The translations under genes were made by a program, and so were the position numbers. A stretch of 64,000 bases of DNA from Metabacillus bambusae (lineage in GTDB: Bacteria > Bacillota > Bacilli > Bacillales > Bacillaceae). Shown here piece after piece: positions 52,941-62,381 of this stretch. The stretch is from the NCBI RefSeq assembly GCF_017497975.1, contig NZ_JAGDEL010000002.1:1-64000 (forward strand), read 5' to 3'. Within the stretch, counting starts at the first letter, position 1; each line of letters begins with the position of its first letter. The notes under the pieces were generated by a model. That model did no database searches and had not been told where the DNA came from. It was given only the letters and a program-made list of their open reading frames with translations.

Positions 52941-53936
52941 ATGACTAAAACACCGTTACAAGTCAAATTGGTTCCTTATACGATTAATTCAATTGTCGAA
53001 AACACAAATGAAACTCCAGAGGGTGTCCGTTTAATACAAGCACCTAGGATTTGGGAGAAAAGTAATCAAGGTGAAAACATTGTAATTGCAGTTATTGATA
53101 CAGGTGTTGACAGGAATCACCCAGATCTAAAGGATCAAATTATCGGCGGAAGAAATTTCACAACTGATCATCATGCAAATCCAACTATTTTTAAAGATAA
53201 TAATGGTCATGGTACACACGTAACAGGTACCATTGCAGCTAGTTTAAATAATAAAGGTGTTGTAGGGGTTGCACCAAAAGCAAAAATTTTAAGTTTAAAA
53301 GTTTTGACAGGAGAAGGCTCTGGGGATTATGAATGGATCATAAATGCCATCAACTATGCTGTTGACTGGCGAGGTCCACAAAACCAAAGAGTTCGTGTCA
53401 TTTCAATGTCACTTGGCGGTCCACATGATGTTCCCGAACTTCATAAAGCTATACAAAATGCGGTTAATCATAATATTTCAGTCGTTGTTGCAGCAGGAAA
53501 TGAAGGTGATGATAGAGAGGATACGTTTGAGTATTCTTATCCAGGTAGTTATAACGAAGTCATTCAAGTAGGAGCTGTGAGCAATGATTTAAACCTTGCA
53601 CCATTTACGAACACAAATGCAGAAGTAGATCTTGTCGCTCCAGGTGTTGAAATCGTATCAACATATCTAGAAAATAAATATGCGTCACTATCTGGAACCT
53701 CTATGGCGACTCCACACGTAGCAGGTGCATTAGCTTTACTTATTAACTTAAGTGAAAAAGAGTTTGGTAGACCTCTTATTGAAACTGAAATCTATGCACA
53801 GCTAGTCAGACGAACTTTACCTTTAGGAAATCGTAAAAGCTCTGAAGGTAACGGTTTCCTCTTACTCGACTTAGTAGACAAAGTACGTGAAATTATCAAT
53901 GTTGCAAGGATTAATCTCATTGAAACAAAAAATTAA
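52941..53936 (+). CDS. isp: Intracellular serine protease (subtilisin family S8), second copy
   Basis: This 331-residue protein has the triad in [16 protein letters not shown] and [12 protein letters not shown], and an LVPY propeptide motif (residues 10-13). There is no signal peptide. It is collinear with the enzyme at 372-1340, including the distinctive [10 protein letters not shown] and EIYAQL segments, so the two are paralogues. The C-terminus is longer (about 20 residues) and divergent. ATCGGGAGG precedes the start. Confidence 0.94.
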   Translation: MTKTPLQVKLVPYTINSIVENTNETPEGVRLIQAPRIWEKSNQGENIVIAVIDTGVDRNHPDLKDQIIGGRNFTTDHHANPTIFKDNNGHGTHVTGTIAASLNNKGVVGVAPKAKILSLKVLTGEGSGDYEWIINAINYAVDWRGPQNQRVRVISMSLGGPHDVPELHKAIQNAVNHNISVVVAAGNEGDDREDTFEYSYPGSYNEVIQVGAVSNDLNLAPFTNTNAEVDLVAPGVEIVSTYLENKYASLSGTSMATPHVAGALALLINLSEKEFGRPLIETEIYAQLVRRTLPLGNRKSSEGNGFLLLDLVDKVREIINVARINLIETKN

Positions 53937-54067
53937 TATTTTGGTAGTAAAATTGAGTAAGACTAGAAACTCAACTTTTTATCATCCACAGCGAATAGTC
54001 TAGTACACTGTGGTTTCCATTTATCTTGACGGGCAGCGATAGAATATCAATGTCCGTTTTGTTTACA

Positions 54068-54138
54068 GTTTAGGAAATTGAGAAATTCTAATGCTGTGGA
54101 TAAACACTAGGCATCTAGCACCATGAGCTTTTGTTCCT
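54068..54138 (-). repeat. Diverged, inverted copy of the dispersed bacillar repeat
   Basis: On the minus strand it contains GGAACAAAAGCT, TTTATCCACAG and AATTTCCTAAAC, in the same order as at 33821-33989, with a shorter middle. It lies in the gap between the protease and endonuclease genes. Confidence 0.5.
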
Positions 54139-54211
54139 GAAAACTTGACTGTCAAACACCTATTTAATCACTTTGTGCTAAAAAGTTTCCATACCAGAAG
54201 GAGGAAGCATT

Positions 54212-55153
54212 TTGAATAATCGCGAGAGATTGGACACTAGTGAACACGTAGAATTAAAAAGCGCGTTAATTGAATTGGAACATAATAAAAAAAGGATTGA
54301 AAATGAGAACGAATATTATGAAGAAGAAAAGGATCAAACTTTAATCAATAGCTATTACCAAGACATAGATTTTAGTGGAGTGGACAAGCAGGAATTGTTC
54401 CAGCAATTAAATCTGTTAGTAACTAATACACATCTTAATCAGCTATCTTACAATGCAAAAACAAGAAATTATCTTTATACTTGGGTAGACCTCCAATTAA
54501 ACGGAAAATTAAAAAGCATCTACTCAGGAGGGGATAAGGAACCTGAACAAGTCATGAAAGAGGATTTCGAAGCAGACTTGAAAAGAAAAGAAGCTTATCA
54601 AATTTTATTATCCAATGATTTAAAGGATCTGATGAAAGTCCAAGAGACGATTGCGTCAATTGAAAGTGAAAATATGTATAATTGTGAACATGTTGTGCCC
54701 CAATCATGGTTTGAAAAGGAAAATCCGATGAGAGGAGATTTACATCATCTTTTTACTTGTGAAATAAAATGCAATTCATCAAGATCTAATTTTCCTTACC
54801 ATGATTTCAAAGACTATTCCCCTAAAATGAAGATAGAAGAAATCAGAGCAAATTGTGGTAAATACGAAGATAATAAGTTCGAACCAGAAAGAGGCAAAGG
54901 TGAGGTTGCGAGAGCAACATTGTATTTTTTATTAAGATATCCGGGTGAAGTCAGCCAATATAGTAATGTAGACATTGATTTACTTATAAAGTGGCACAAT
55001 GATTTTCAAGTCTCAATTTATGAAAAACATCGCAATATGGCTATTTTCGCTATTCAAAAAAATAGAAATCCCCTGATTGATTTTCCACAGTACGTTGAAA
55101 GCATTGATTTTTCATTAGGTTTAGGAAAAAAATATTCAACTAACCCGAAATAA
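54212..55153 (+). CDS. Endonuclease I family protein
   Basis: This 313-residue protein has a charged N-terminal helix region (1-60) and then the EndA/Bsn nuclease core: NYLYTWVDLQLNGKLKSIYSG, NCEHVVPQSWF (metal-binding His), GDLHHLFTC, and SSRSNFPYHDF. The family hydrolyses DNA and RNA without sequence preference. Known members (Bsn/YurI, EndA) are secreted, but this one has no signal peptide. It may act inside the cell or be exported otherwise. The TTG start follows GGAGGA. Confidence 0.87.
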   Translation: MNNRERLDTSEHVELKSALIELEHNKKRIENENEYYEEEKDQTLINSYYQDIDFSGVDKQELFQQLNLLVTNTHLNQLSYNAKTRNYLYTWVDLQLNGKLKSIYSGGDKEPEQVMKEDFEADLKRKEAYQILLSNDLKDLMKVQETIASIESENMYNCEHVVPQSWFEKENPMRGDLHHLFTCEIKCNSSRSNFPYHDFKDYSPKMKIEEIRANCGKYEDNKFEPERGKGEVARATLYFLLRYPGEVSQYSNVDIDLLIKWHNDFQVSIYEKHRNMAIFAIQKNRNPLIDFPQYVESIDFSLGLGKKYSTNPK

Positions 55154-55183
55154 TAGGGTTATGTTCATGATCCTATTATAAAT

Positions 55184-55230
55184 AAAAGACGGTCAAACCT
55201 CACGAAACACACAAGGTTGACCGTCTTTTT
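55184..55230. terminator. Bidirectional terminator
   Basis: AAAAGACGGTCAA pairs with TTGACCGTCTTTTT (one bulge inside), between two convergent genes. A second hairpin (TAATAGG/CCTATTA, 55151-55178) precedes it. Confidence 0.85.
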
Positions 55231-55235
55231 CTAGT

Positions 55236-55928
55236 TTAATTTGATCCAGCTTTTAATAATACTGTTTCCTCTTGCTTATTAGCAGCTTTCTTCTTTTGCG
55301 CATATTTTGCAGTTAAGATAACACCTGCAACAACTAAAATTTCAAAACCATATTTCACAAAGCCATTAGCAAAAAATCCGCTTAAGAAATGTTCTCCTAC
55401 GATCATTTTTGATGCTGTCCATGCTAATACAGCTGCACCCAATGTAACAATAATTGGGTATCTATCGATCCATTTTAGGATAAGAGTACTTCCCCACATT
55501 ACAACTGGAACAGAGATTAATAATCCAATTACGACTAGAAGCATGTTCCCATGAGAAGCACCAGCTACTGCTAAAACATTATCAAGACCCATTAATGCGT
55601 CAGCGATAATAACGGTACGAATTGCTGCCCAAAAGTTATCTCCAGCTTTCACATCACCGTGATCATTGTCATCTACTAACAATTTATAAGCAATAATGAC
55701 TAATAAAAGACCACCGACTAAATGAAGACCAGGGATTTCTAATAACCAAACAACCGCTAATGTTGCTACGATTCGAATTGCAATTGCTCCTACTGAGCCC
55801 CATAAAATAACCTTCTTTTGTTGGTGTTTTGGCAGATTTCTTGCCGCAAGCCCAATCAAAATGGCATTATCTCCAGCTAAAACTAAATCAATCACTATAA
55901 TAGACAAAAGTGCAGTGAGAAAATCCAT
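55236..55928 (-). CDS. TerC-family membrane protein (YjbE/YkoY type), probable manganese exporter
   Basis: This 230-residue protein has seven or so spans and the paired acidic motifs DLVLAGDNAILIGLAARNLP and DALMGLDNVLAVAGAS that define TerC. Bacillar TerC proteins (MeeY/YkoY, MeeF/YceF) export Mn2+ and help load exported enzymes. A yybP-ykoY riboswitch upstream supports a manganese role. It is monocistronic. Confidence 0.93.
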   Translation of the reverse strand: MDFLTALLSIIVIDLVLAGDNAILIGLAARNLPKHQQKKVILWGSVGAIAIRIVATLAVVWLLEIPGLHLVGGLLLVIIAYKLLVDDNDHGDVKAGDNFWAAIRTVIIADALMGLDNVLAVAGASHGNMLLVVIGLLISVPVVMWGSTLILKWIDRYPIIVTLGAAVLAWTASKMIVGEHFLSGFFANGFVKYGFEILVVAGVILTAKYAQKKKAANKQEETVLLKAGSN

Positions 55929-55999
55929 TTGTGTACCTCCTATAAAAATTATATTTTACTACTTTCAAATTCTAATAAATTCAAAAATAGTTATTCACC

Positions 56000-56135
56000 A
56001 CAAAAATAAAGAGACCTTTGCCATAGTGGCAAAGGTCTCGCTAAGCACAATAATATGCCAACAAAGCCGATGAACAAGGTTCATGTAATGACGACTTTGT
56101 TTCAGGATAATCCTGACGCTACTCCCCTTTACGGT
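56000..56135 (-). promoter_or_regulatory. yybP-ykoY (manganese) riboswitch with terminator
   Basis: On the minus strand AAAGGGGAGTAGCG (from about 56130) is followed by TCAGGATTATCCTGA, a variable arm, CGGCTTTG.., and GCGAGACCTTTGCC. These are the conserved parts of the yybP-ykoY class. A perfect hairpin (GAGACCTTTGCC/GGCAAAGGTCTC, 56011-56039) followed by TTTATTTTTG is the terminator that the ligand would relieve. It leads into the TerC gene. Confidence 0.88.
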
Positions 56136-56215
56136 GGAAGTTTCTTATGGTTCGTTCTTTTATTTAATTTCATTATACTGCAATAAATGGGCTTTTGTCT
56201 ATATTTTTTCTTATT

Positions 56216-57721
56216 CTATACTTCAACATCCATAAAATTATCTTTCTTTTGCTTAATACCAGCGATGATACTAAGAGCTATTGCAATAAAAGAAAGAACA
56301 ATTAAAGTACCTGAGATCGGCCTTGAAAAGATCGCTAAAAGGTTGCCATCAAAGAGATTTAATGATTGTAACAGTGATTCTTCCATTAATCCTCCTAATA
56401 TAAAGACTAAAGCAATCGGAGCGACAGGGATATCTGCCTTTTTAAACAAATAACCGATTATGCCAAAAGCAAGGAACCCGCCAACCTCCCAAAGACTATT
56501 ACTAATAGAATATGTACCTACAATTGAGACACTAATGATGATTGGGAAGAGTAATTTAAACGGAATATTTGCAACTTTTGCCCACAATTTCGCCATCGGT
56601 AAATTCATAAATAACAACAGAGCGTTTCCTATAAACATACTTGCGATAACTGCCCAGACAAACTCAGAATTTTGAACAAACATAGTCGGACCTGGAGTAA
56701 GGCCATGTAGGATAAAGGCACCTAATAGCACTGCCATCGTAGCAGAACTAGGAATACCTAATAAGAATAACGGAATAAGTGCTCCTCCACAAAATGAGTT
56801 GTTAGCTGTTTCAGGTCCAGCTACACCTTCAACTGCACCCTTACCAAATCGAGAAGGATCCTTCGCCAGCTTTTTTTCTAATGAATACGACATGAGAGCG
56901 GGAACAACTGAACTTGTACCAGGGATTAATCCGATAAAAAAACCTAAAAGTGTACCTCTTCCCATTGACATAAGTGAGGGCTTCCATTCGTTTCGTTTGG
57001 GAAAAAGTCCACCCATCTTCGGAGGATCATCAGGCTTTTTAAGTTGCTGTTCGGCACTTAATAAGATTTCAGATAAACCAAACAGCCCCATCGCTATCGT
57101 AACAAAATCAAAACCATCTAAGAGATGTGTAGATCCAAAAGAAAAACGGACAATACCCGATCCAGGAGCAATACCTACTAAAGCTAATATTAGTCCTATC
57201 GTTACTGCAATTGCACCTTTAATTATTGATTTCCCTGCTAAACCAATGACCATTGTCATCCCAAAGATGATTAAAGCGAAAAATTCAGGAGGGCCAAATG
57301 CTAATGCAAAATCAACTAATAATGGTGCTACAATGACTAAACCAATAATTGATAAAGTTCCTCCTATAAAAGAGCCAATTGCTGATAAACCAAGAGCAAC
57401 TCCAGCTCGCCCCTTCTTTGCCATTGGATAGCCATCCAGACTTGTAATAACAGATGCTGCCTCACCTGGTACATTTACTAAAACGGTTGTAATTGTACCA
57501 CCATACATTGAGCCATAAAAAATACCAGCCAACATAATAATTGCAGGAATTGGGTCCATTGCAAAGGTCATTGGAATTAAAAGCGCTGTCCCTGCACTAG
57601 GACCTAAACCTGGTAGGATCCCGACCAACATCCCAACTGATACACCAATTAAACAATACAATAGATTTTGCCAAGTTAGGGCTGTTTCAAAACCAGCTAA
57701 TAGATAACTAAATGCCTCCAT
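56216..57721 (-). CDS. tctA: Tripartite tricarboxylate transporter, large membrane subunit TctA
   Basis: This 501-residue protein has about 12 spans. Family segments are GILPGLGPSAGTALLIPMTF near the N-terminus, GSMYGGTITTVLVNVPGEAASV, and LIPGTSSVVPALMSY. It forms the transport channel with TctB and works with the binding protein TctC. In this operon it likely imports glucarate or galactarate. It starts 13 bases after tctB. Confidence 0.93.
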   Translation of the reverse strand: MEAFSYLLAGFETALTWQNLLYCLIGVSVGMLVGILPGLGPSAGTALLIPMTFAMDPIPAIIMLAGIFYGSMYGGTITTVLVNVPGEAASVITSLDGYPMAKKGRAGVALGLSAIGSFIGGTLSIIGLVIVAPLLVDFALAFGPPEFFALIIFGMTMVIGLAGKSIIKGAIAVTIGLILALVGIAPGSGIVRFSFGSTHLLDGFDFVTIAMGLFGLSEILLSAEQQLKKPDDPPKMGGLFPKRNEWKPSLMSMGRGTLLGFFIGLIPGTSSVVPALMSYSLEKKLAKDPSRFGKGAVEGVAGPETANNSFCGGALIPLFLLGIPSSATMAVLLGAFILHGLTPGPTMFVQNSEFVWAVIASMFIGNALLLFMNLPMAKLWAKVANIPFKLLFPIIISVSIVGTYSISNSLWEVGGFLAFGIIGYLFKKADIPVAPIALVFILGGLMEESLLQSLNLFDGNLLAIFSRPISGTLIVLSFIAIALSIIAGIKQKKDNFMDVEV

Positions 57722-57734
57722 CCTTATCCCCTCC

Positions 57735-58184
57735 TTACCATCCCCATATATTAACTGGTAATGGAATATTCAATACTATCTTGAAGCCGAAAAATAACAC
57801 AAACGTAATTGCCGTAGAAATACCAAATGCCGAATACCATTTGTATTCTGGAGCAAGCAATATAAGCAAAACAATGATACTCGCAATGATAAACCCTGTA
57901 TAAGGAGAAATGATGATAAACAAAAAAATTGAACCTACAATCGTTAATAGCTTAACTAATACCTTCCCTTTTGGAAGTAAATCGAATAGATTGACATGTC
58001 CTTCTTTTAAACTATTGATGATATATAGAATAGATAGCACCGCCAGTAAACCACTTAACCAAATCGGGAGTAATCCTGGCCCTGCACCATATTGCCCATA
58101 ATACTCAAGGGATAGCGATTGCCAAAATATCATACCAGAAAATATCAAAAGCAAAGCGCCTACCCAGACACCGATATTTTTCAA
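57735..58184 (-). CDS. tctB: Tripartite tricarboxylate transporter, small membrane subunit TctB
   Basis: This 149-residue protein has four spans, the usual TctB build (GPGLLPIWLSGLLAVLSILYI and a C-terminal FFGFKIVLNIPLP). The TTG start at 58184 follows AAGGAG by 9 bases. It accompanies TctA. Confidence 0.85.
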   Translation of the reverse strand: MKNIGVWVGALLLIFSGMIFWQSLSLEYYGQYGAGPGLLPIWLSGLLAVLSILYIINSLKEGHVNLFDLLPKGKVLVKLLTIVGSIFLFIIISPYTGFIIASIIVLLILLAPEYKWYSAFGISTAITFVLFFGFKIVLNIPLPVNIWGW

Positions 58185-58242
58185 GATAACCAACTCCTTC
58201 CGACTTCCAAAATTGCATCAAGTTAAATTTCCATCATATAAA

Positions 58243-58263
58243 CCCGAGTGTTTATAACCCGGG
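58243..58263 (-). other. Hairpin between tctC and tctB
   Basis: On the minus strand CCCGGG pairs with CTCGGG around TTATAAACA, with no T-tract. Hairpins here often protect the 3' end of binding-protein mRNA and lower expression of the membrane subunits; that is inferred. Confidence 0.45.
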
Positions 58264-58273
58264 CTTATTCATT

Positions 58274-59284
58274 TTACCAGCCTAATAAATCTTTTAAATC
58301 AGTAATATCCTTTATATCCTGTTCAAGCATGCTAAGATAGTCATCACTATTTGCATAACTTACCTGTGTTCCTAACTTCTCCATTTTCTCAATATGTTCA
58401 GCATTGTTGATCGCCTTTTCTAAAGCATCCTGAAGGATTTTCACCTTTTCAGGATCAACACCCTTTGGAGCAGCCAACCCTCTTGTTGCTTGAGAATAAA
58501 CACCTTCATATCCTGCTTCCTCTAGAGTTGGAACTTCAGGTAAAAATGCTGATCTTTCTTTTGCTGCTACACCTATGACCTTTAATTGCCCACTATTATG
58601 AAGATTATAGGCTTCACCTGCACTTGTTACTAAAATATCAATATGACCACCTAAGAAAGCGGTTGAGCTATTTGCCGTTCCTTCAAACTGAACTGCATCA
58701 ATCTTTGTCCCAAGCTTTTGATTCATTAATAAAGATACCAAATGTTCATCACTTGCAACTCCAGATCCATTTGCTTTTAGTTTATTTGTTTTCGCATATT
58801 CAATTAACTCTTCAATGTTTGTAAAACGATCCTCATCTGTACGAATCGCTATGACGCCTGGGTCTGCCACATGATTTGCAAGCACTTGATAACTATCAAG
58901 ATTCACATCACGTTTAACAGAAGGATTTACAAGTCCACCTGCTATATTAGGAGAATTTAGATAGCCAATTGTATAACCGTCTGGCTTTGCAGTTGCTAGT
59001 GCCGTCCAGCCTACCCAACCACTTCCACCCGGTTGATTTATGACGTTTACAGGAACACCCAATTCTTTTTCAAGATACGGTGTTAACGTACGAGCAGTTG
59101 TATCTGTCCCACCACCTGCATCATACGAAACAATGACAGAGATTGGCTTAGTTGGGAAATCACTTTCTTTTGAACCTTCACTCTCATTTCCTGATGAATT
59201 TGAAGCTGTCCCATGATGAGCTGAGCATGCAGATAGTAGTCCAATTATTAAGAGCATAGTTACAAAATACAATAAACGCTTCAT
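58274..59284 (-). CDS. tctC: Tripartite tricarboxylate transporter solute-binding lipoprotein TctC
   Basis: This 336-residue protein has lipobox LLSAC (Cys at about residue 19) and a Bug/TctC fold (PISVIVSYDAGGGTDTTARTLTPYLEKELG, NVINQPGGSGWVGWTALATAKPDGYTIGYLN). It captures a dicarboxylate outside the cell. The start at 59284 follows AAAGGGGG; the frame is open 14 codons further. A cre-like site lies upstream. Confidence 0.92.
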   Translation of the reverse strand: MKRLLYFVTMLLIIGLLSACSAHHGTASNSSGNESEGSKESDFPTKPISVIVSYDAGGGTDTTARTLTPYLEKELGVPVNVINQPGGSGWVGWTALATAKPDGYTIGYLNSPNIAGGLVNPSVKRDVNLDSYQVLANHVADPGVIAIRTDEDRFTNIEELIEYAKTNKLKANGSGVASDEHLVSLLMNQKLGTKIDAVQFEGTANSSTAFLGGHIDILVTSAGEAYNLHNSGQLKVIGVAAKERSAFLPEVPTLEEAGYEGVYSQATRGLAAPKGVDPEKVKILQDALEKAINNAEHIEKMEKLGTQVSYANSDDYLSMLEQDIKDITDLKDLLGW

Positions 59285-59334
59285 TTTACATCCCCCTTTG
59301 ATATCTATAACAATTAAGTTGTACACACTTTTGT

Positions 59335-59349
59335 GGATAACGCTTACAT
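59335..59349 (-). promoter_or_regulatory. cre-like site before tctC
   Basis: On the minus strand ATGTAAGCGTTATCC matches WTGNAANCGNWNNCW except for the last base. It lies between gudD and tctC. Confidence 0.5.
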
Positions 59350-59391
59350 TTTTACTGATATCACCTATGTTGAATTTTAGAATTTATTGCA

Positions 59392-60762
59392 TCAGCGAAC
59401 TAAGCATGGACGTTTATTATCAAATTTCCAGCCCGGAATTAAATACTGCATCACAAGCGAATCATCACGTACACCTAGCTTCTTATCTTTATAAAGCTTA
59501 TTTGCCTTCTCGATTTGATCCATGTCAATTTCGATTCCTAAACCCGGCTTTTCAGGGACAGCTACCTTGCCGTTAACAATTTTTAACGGATCATGCGTTA
59601 AACGTTGCCCATCTTGCCAGATCCAATGTGTATCAATCGCTGTTATTTTACCAGGTGCTGCTGCTGCAACATGAGTAAACATTGCTAATGATATATCAAA
59701 GTGATTATTTGAATGAGATCCCCATGTTAATCCCCAATCATTACACATTTGTGCAACTCGGACTGATCCCTGCATTGTCCAAAAATGTGGATCTGCTAGT
59801 GGAATATCAACCGAATTTAGTTGGATCGAATGGCCCATCTCACGCCAGTCTGTGGCAATCATATTAGTAGCGGTCGGTAGTCCTGTAGCTCTTCTGAATT
59901 CAGCCATCACTTCACGAGCTGAATAGCCATTTTCTGCTCCACATGGATCTTCAGCGTAAGCTAAAATATGCTGTTTATTCGAACAAAGTCTAATTGCTTC
60001 CTCCAAAGACCATGCTCCATTTGGGTCCAACGTAATCCGCGCATTCGGAAATCTTTCAGCTAACGCAGTGACTGCTTCTATCTCTTCTTCTCCATGAAGA
60101 ACGCCACCCTTTAATTTATAATCGTTAAATCCATATCGTTCATATGCGGCTTCAGCAAGTCGTACAATTGCCTCTGGGGTTAGTGCTGCTTCGTGACGTA
60201 GACGAAGCCAATCATCTACAGCATCATGTTCACTTAAATATGGTTGATCTGTTAATTTGCTATCACCTATGTAAAATAGATAACCGAGCATTTCGACAGT
60301 TTTACGTTGTTGTCCTTCTCCAAGCAATGCAGCAACAGGTACACCTAAGTATTTACCAACTAGATCTAATAGTGAAGCTTCTATTGCGGTAACTGCATGA
60401 ATTGTGATCCGTAGATCAAATGTTTGCAGCCCCCGTCCAGCAGTGTCACGGTTAGCGAATTTCTTTCTTACATTGTTTAAAATATTGTTGTATTTACCGA
60501 TAGACTCCCCGATAACCAATGACTTTGCATCTTCTAATGTTTGGCGAATTTTTTCTCCACCCGGTACCTCACCAACCCCGGTATTTCCTGCATTGTCCTT
60601 TAAAATAACCACATTACGAGTAAAAAAAGGGCTGTGGGCACCACTTAGATTTAATAACATACTGTCATGACCAGCAACAGGAATAACAAGCATTTCAGTA
60701 ATGACAGGAGTGCTAGAAGAGATGTAATCATTTATCTTTTGATTTGTAAGTTGTTGATTCAT
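59392..60762 (-). CDS. gudD: Glucarate dehydratase GudD
   Basis: This 456-residue enolase-superfamily enzyme is the same length as the B. subtilis protein. It dehydrates D-glucarate (and L-idarate) to 5-keto-4-deoxyglucarate. Catalytic segments are KLKGG (KxK lysines), [22 protein letters not shown] and WGSHSNNH. The start at 60762 (MNQQLTN) follows GGCGGTG. It precedes the transporter genes. Confidence 0.95.
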   Translation of the reverse strand: MNQQLTNQKINDYISSSTPVITEMLVIPVAGHDSMLLNLSGAHSPFFTRNVVILKDNAGNTGVGEVPGGEKIRQTLEDAKSLVIGESIGKYNNILNNVRKKFANRDTAGRGLQTFDLRITIHAVTAIEASLLDLVGKYLGVPVAALLGEGQQRKTVEMLGYLFYIGDSKLTDQPYLSEHDAVDDWLRLRHEAALTPEAIVRLAEAAYERYGFNDYKLKGGVLHGEEEIEAVTALAERFPNARITLDPNGAWSLEEAIRLCSNKQHILAYAEDPCGAENGYSAREVMAEFRRATGLPTATNMIATDWREMGHSIQLNSVDIPLADPHFWTMQGSVRVAQMCNDWGLTWGSHSNNHFDISLAMFTHVAAAAPGKITAIDTHWIWQDGQRLTHDPLKIVNGKVAVPEKPGLGIEIDMDQIEKANKLYKDKKLGVRDDSLVMQYLIPGWKFDNKRPCLVR

Positions 60763-60860
60763 CGTAACACCGCCTTGTTTTAGTAAAAAATAAACTTGCA
60801 ATTTATATATAGAAATTTATTTAGGTCGAGGAGAGTAATTTCTTCCCTCCTCATAAATCA

Positions 60861-62324
60861 TTACTTTACAAAAACAGTTTTAATAGCTGTGAAAAATTCC
60901 TTCGCGGCTTCTCCTTGCTCACGTGAATGTGAGCTTGATTGCTTCATACCTCCAAATGGCGCTTGAAGTTCAACTCCAGCACTTTCTGCATTGACACGGA
61001 CAAGCCCAGCATCCACCTCATCAATAAATGACAACATATTCTGTATATTGCTCGTGTAAATTGAGGCACTTAATCCAAACTTCACATCATTTGCAATTGT
61101 TATCGCTTCTTCTATTGAATCCACTTTAATTAACGCAATAAATGGACCAAATATTTCTTCTTGGGCAATAATCATGTCTGATGTTACATTATCAAAAATT
61201 GTTGGTTCCACAAAATATCCATGATCATATGAAGCTCCGTTTAATCTCTTTCCACCTGCAAGAAGTGTTGCACCATCTTGCTTCCCTTTCTCTATGTAGG
61301 AGAGCACTGTATGAAGCTGATTTTCATTGGCCACTGGTCCCATCCAGATACCTTCTTCTAGACCATCACCAATCGTAATATCTTTTACTTTTTTTAGTAG
61401 TTTTGTTTTGAATTGTTCATATACTTCACTATCAATAATGACACGACTAGTCGCTGTACATTTTTGACCTGATGAACGAAATGCTCCATTAATTGTACCT
61501 TCTACTGCTAAATCTAAATCTGCATCAGCTGTCACAATAACAGGGTTTTTCCCACCCATCTCAAGCTGGTATTTTGCGCCCCTTGCTAAAGCACCTTGGC
61601 CCACCCTTTTCCCAACTTCATTTGAGCCAGTAAACGTAATTCCATTTACATCTGGGTGATCGACCAATCCTTGGCCAATAACAGAGCCAGAACCTGTTAC
61701 CATATTTAAAACACCAGCAGGTATCAAAGCGTCTGCAAAGCATTCAATCACCTTAGCACATGTAACAGCCGTTTCTTGCGCTGGTTTAATAACAACTGAA
61801 TTACCATAAATTAATGCTGGTGCCATCTTCCAAATAGGAATAGCTACTGGAAAATTCCAAGGCGAAATAACTCCTACAACACCTAAAGGAACTCTACTTG
61901 TAAACATTATCGCTTTTGGATCTGTTGATGGTATGACATCTCCAACTTTACGCATCCCTTCACCTGCATAATAGCGAAGAATTGCAACTCCTCTTGCTGT
62001 TTCTCCTTTTGCCTCTGGTAATGTTTTCCCCATTTCACGAGTCATTGTTTTTGCAATATCCTCTAGTCTACTTTCTAAAATGTCAGCAGTTTTGTATAAA
62101 TAAGCTCCCCGCTCACTTCCAGTTAATGCTCGCCACTTTTTTTGCGCACTTTTAGCAGATAATACAGCTTGATCAAGTTCTTCTCTTGTTGAATTTTGAA
62201 CGAAGCCAACGATATCGTTTGTATTTGCAGGATTACTACTTTCACCAATATTACCACTTGAAGAAGCAACCCACTGACCATTAATATAGTTTAAGTATGT
62301 GTTTACCTTTGTTTCTACTGCCAT
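60861..62324 (-). CDS. 2,5-dioxovalerate dehydrogenase (YcbD/GucD type ALDH)
   Basis: This 487-residue aldehyde dehydrogenase carries the catalytic Cys in [11 protein letters not shown] and Glu in [12 protein letters not shown]. It oxidises 2,5-dioxovalerate to 2-oxoglutarate, the last step of glucarate catabolism. The position between kdgD and gudD is as in the B. subtilis ycb cluster. A cre-like site lies before it. Confidence 0.92.
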   Translation of the reverse strand: MAVETKVNTYLNYINGQWVASSSGNIGESSNPANTNDIVGFVQNSTREELDQAVLSAKSAQKKWRALTGSERGAYLYKTADILESRLEDIAKTMTREMGKTLPEAKGETARGVAILRYYAGEGMRKVGDVIPSTDPKAIMFTSRVPLGVVGVISPWNFPVAIPIWKMAPALIYGNSVVIKPAQETAVTCAKVIECFADALIPAGVLNMVTGSGSVIGQGLVDHPDVNGITFTGSNEVGKRVGQGALARGAKYQLEMGGKNPVIVTADADLDLAVEGTINGAFRSSGQKCTATSRVIIDSEVYEQFKTKLLKKVKDITIGDGLEEGIWMGPVANENQLHTVLSYIEKGKQDGATLLAGGKRLNGASYDHGYFVEPTIFDNVTSDMIIAQEEIFGPFIALIKVDSIEEAITIANDVKFGLSASIYTSNIQNMLSFIDEVDAGLVRVNAESAGVELQAPFGGMKQSSSHSREQGEAAKEFFTAIKTVFVK

Positions 62325-62357
62325 TATAATCCTCCTAATCTATCAAAAATCCAATAT

Positions 62358-62372
62358 ATAAAACGCTTACAA
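62358..62372 (-). promoter_or_regulatory. cre-like site before the dioxovalerate dehydrogenase gene
   Basis: On the minus strand TTGTAAGCGTTTTAT matches the CcpA consensus except for one base (C to A). It lies between kdgD and the dehydrogenase gene. Confidence 0.45.
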
Positions 62373-62381
62373 CTACTAGAC

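Noticed and set aside
56799-57431. 210-codon plus-strand frame
   Set aside because: It lies wholly antisense to tctA, which has clear family motifs; it is a shadow.
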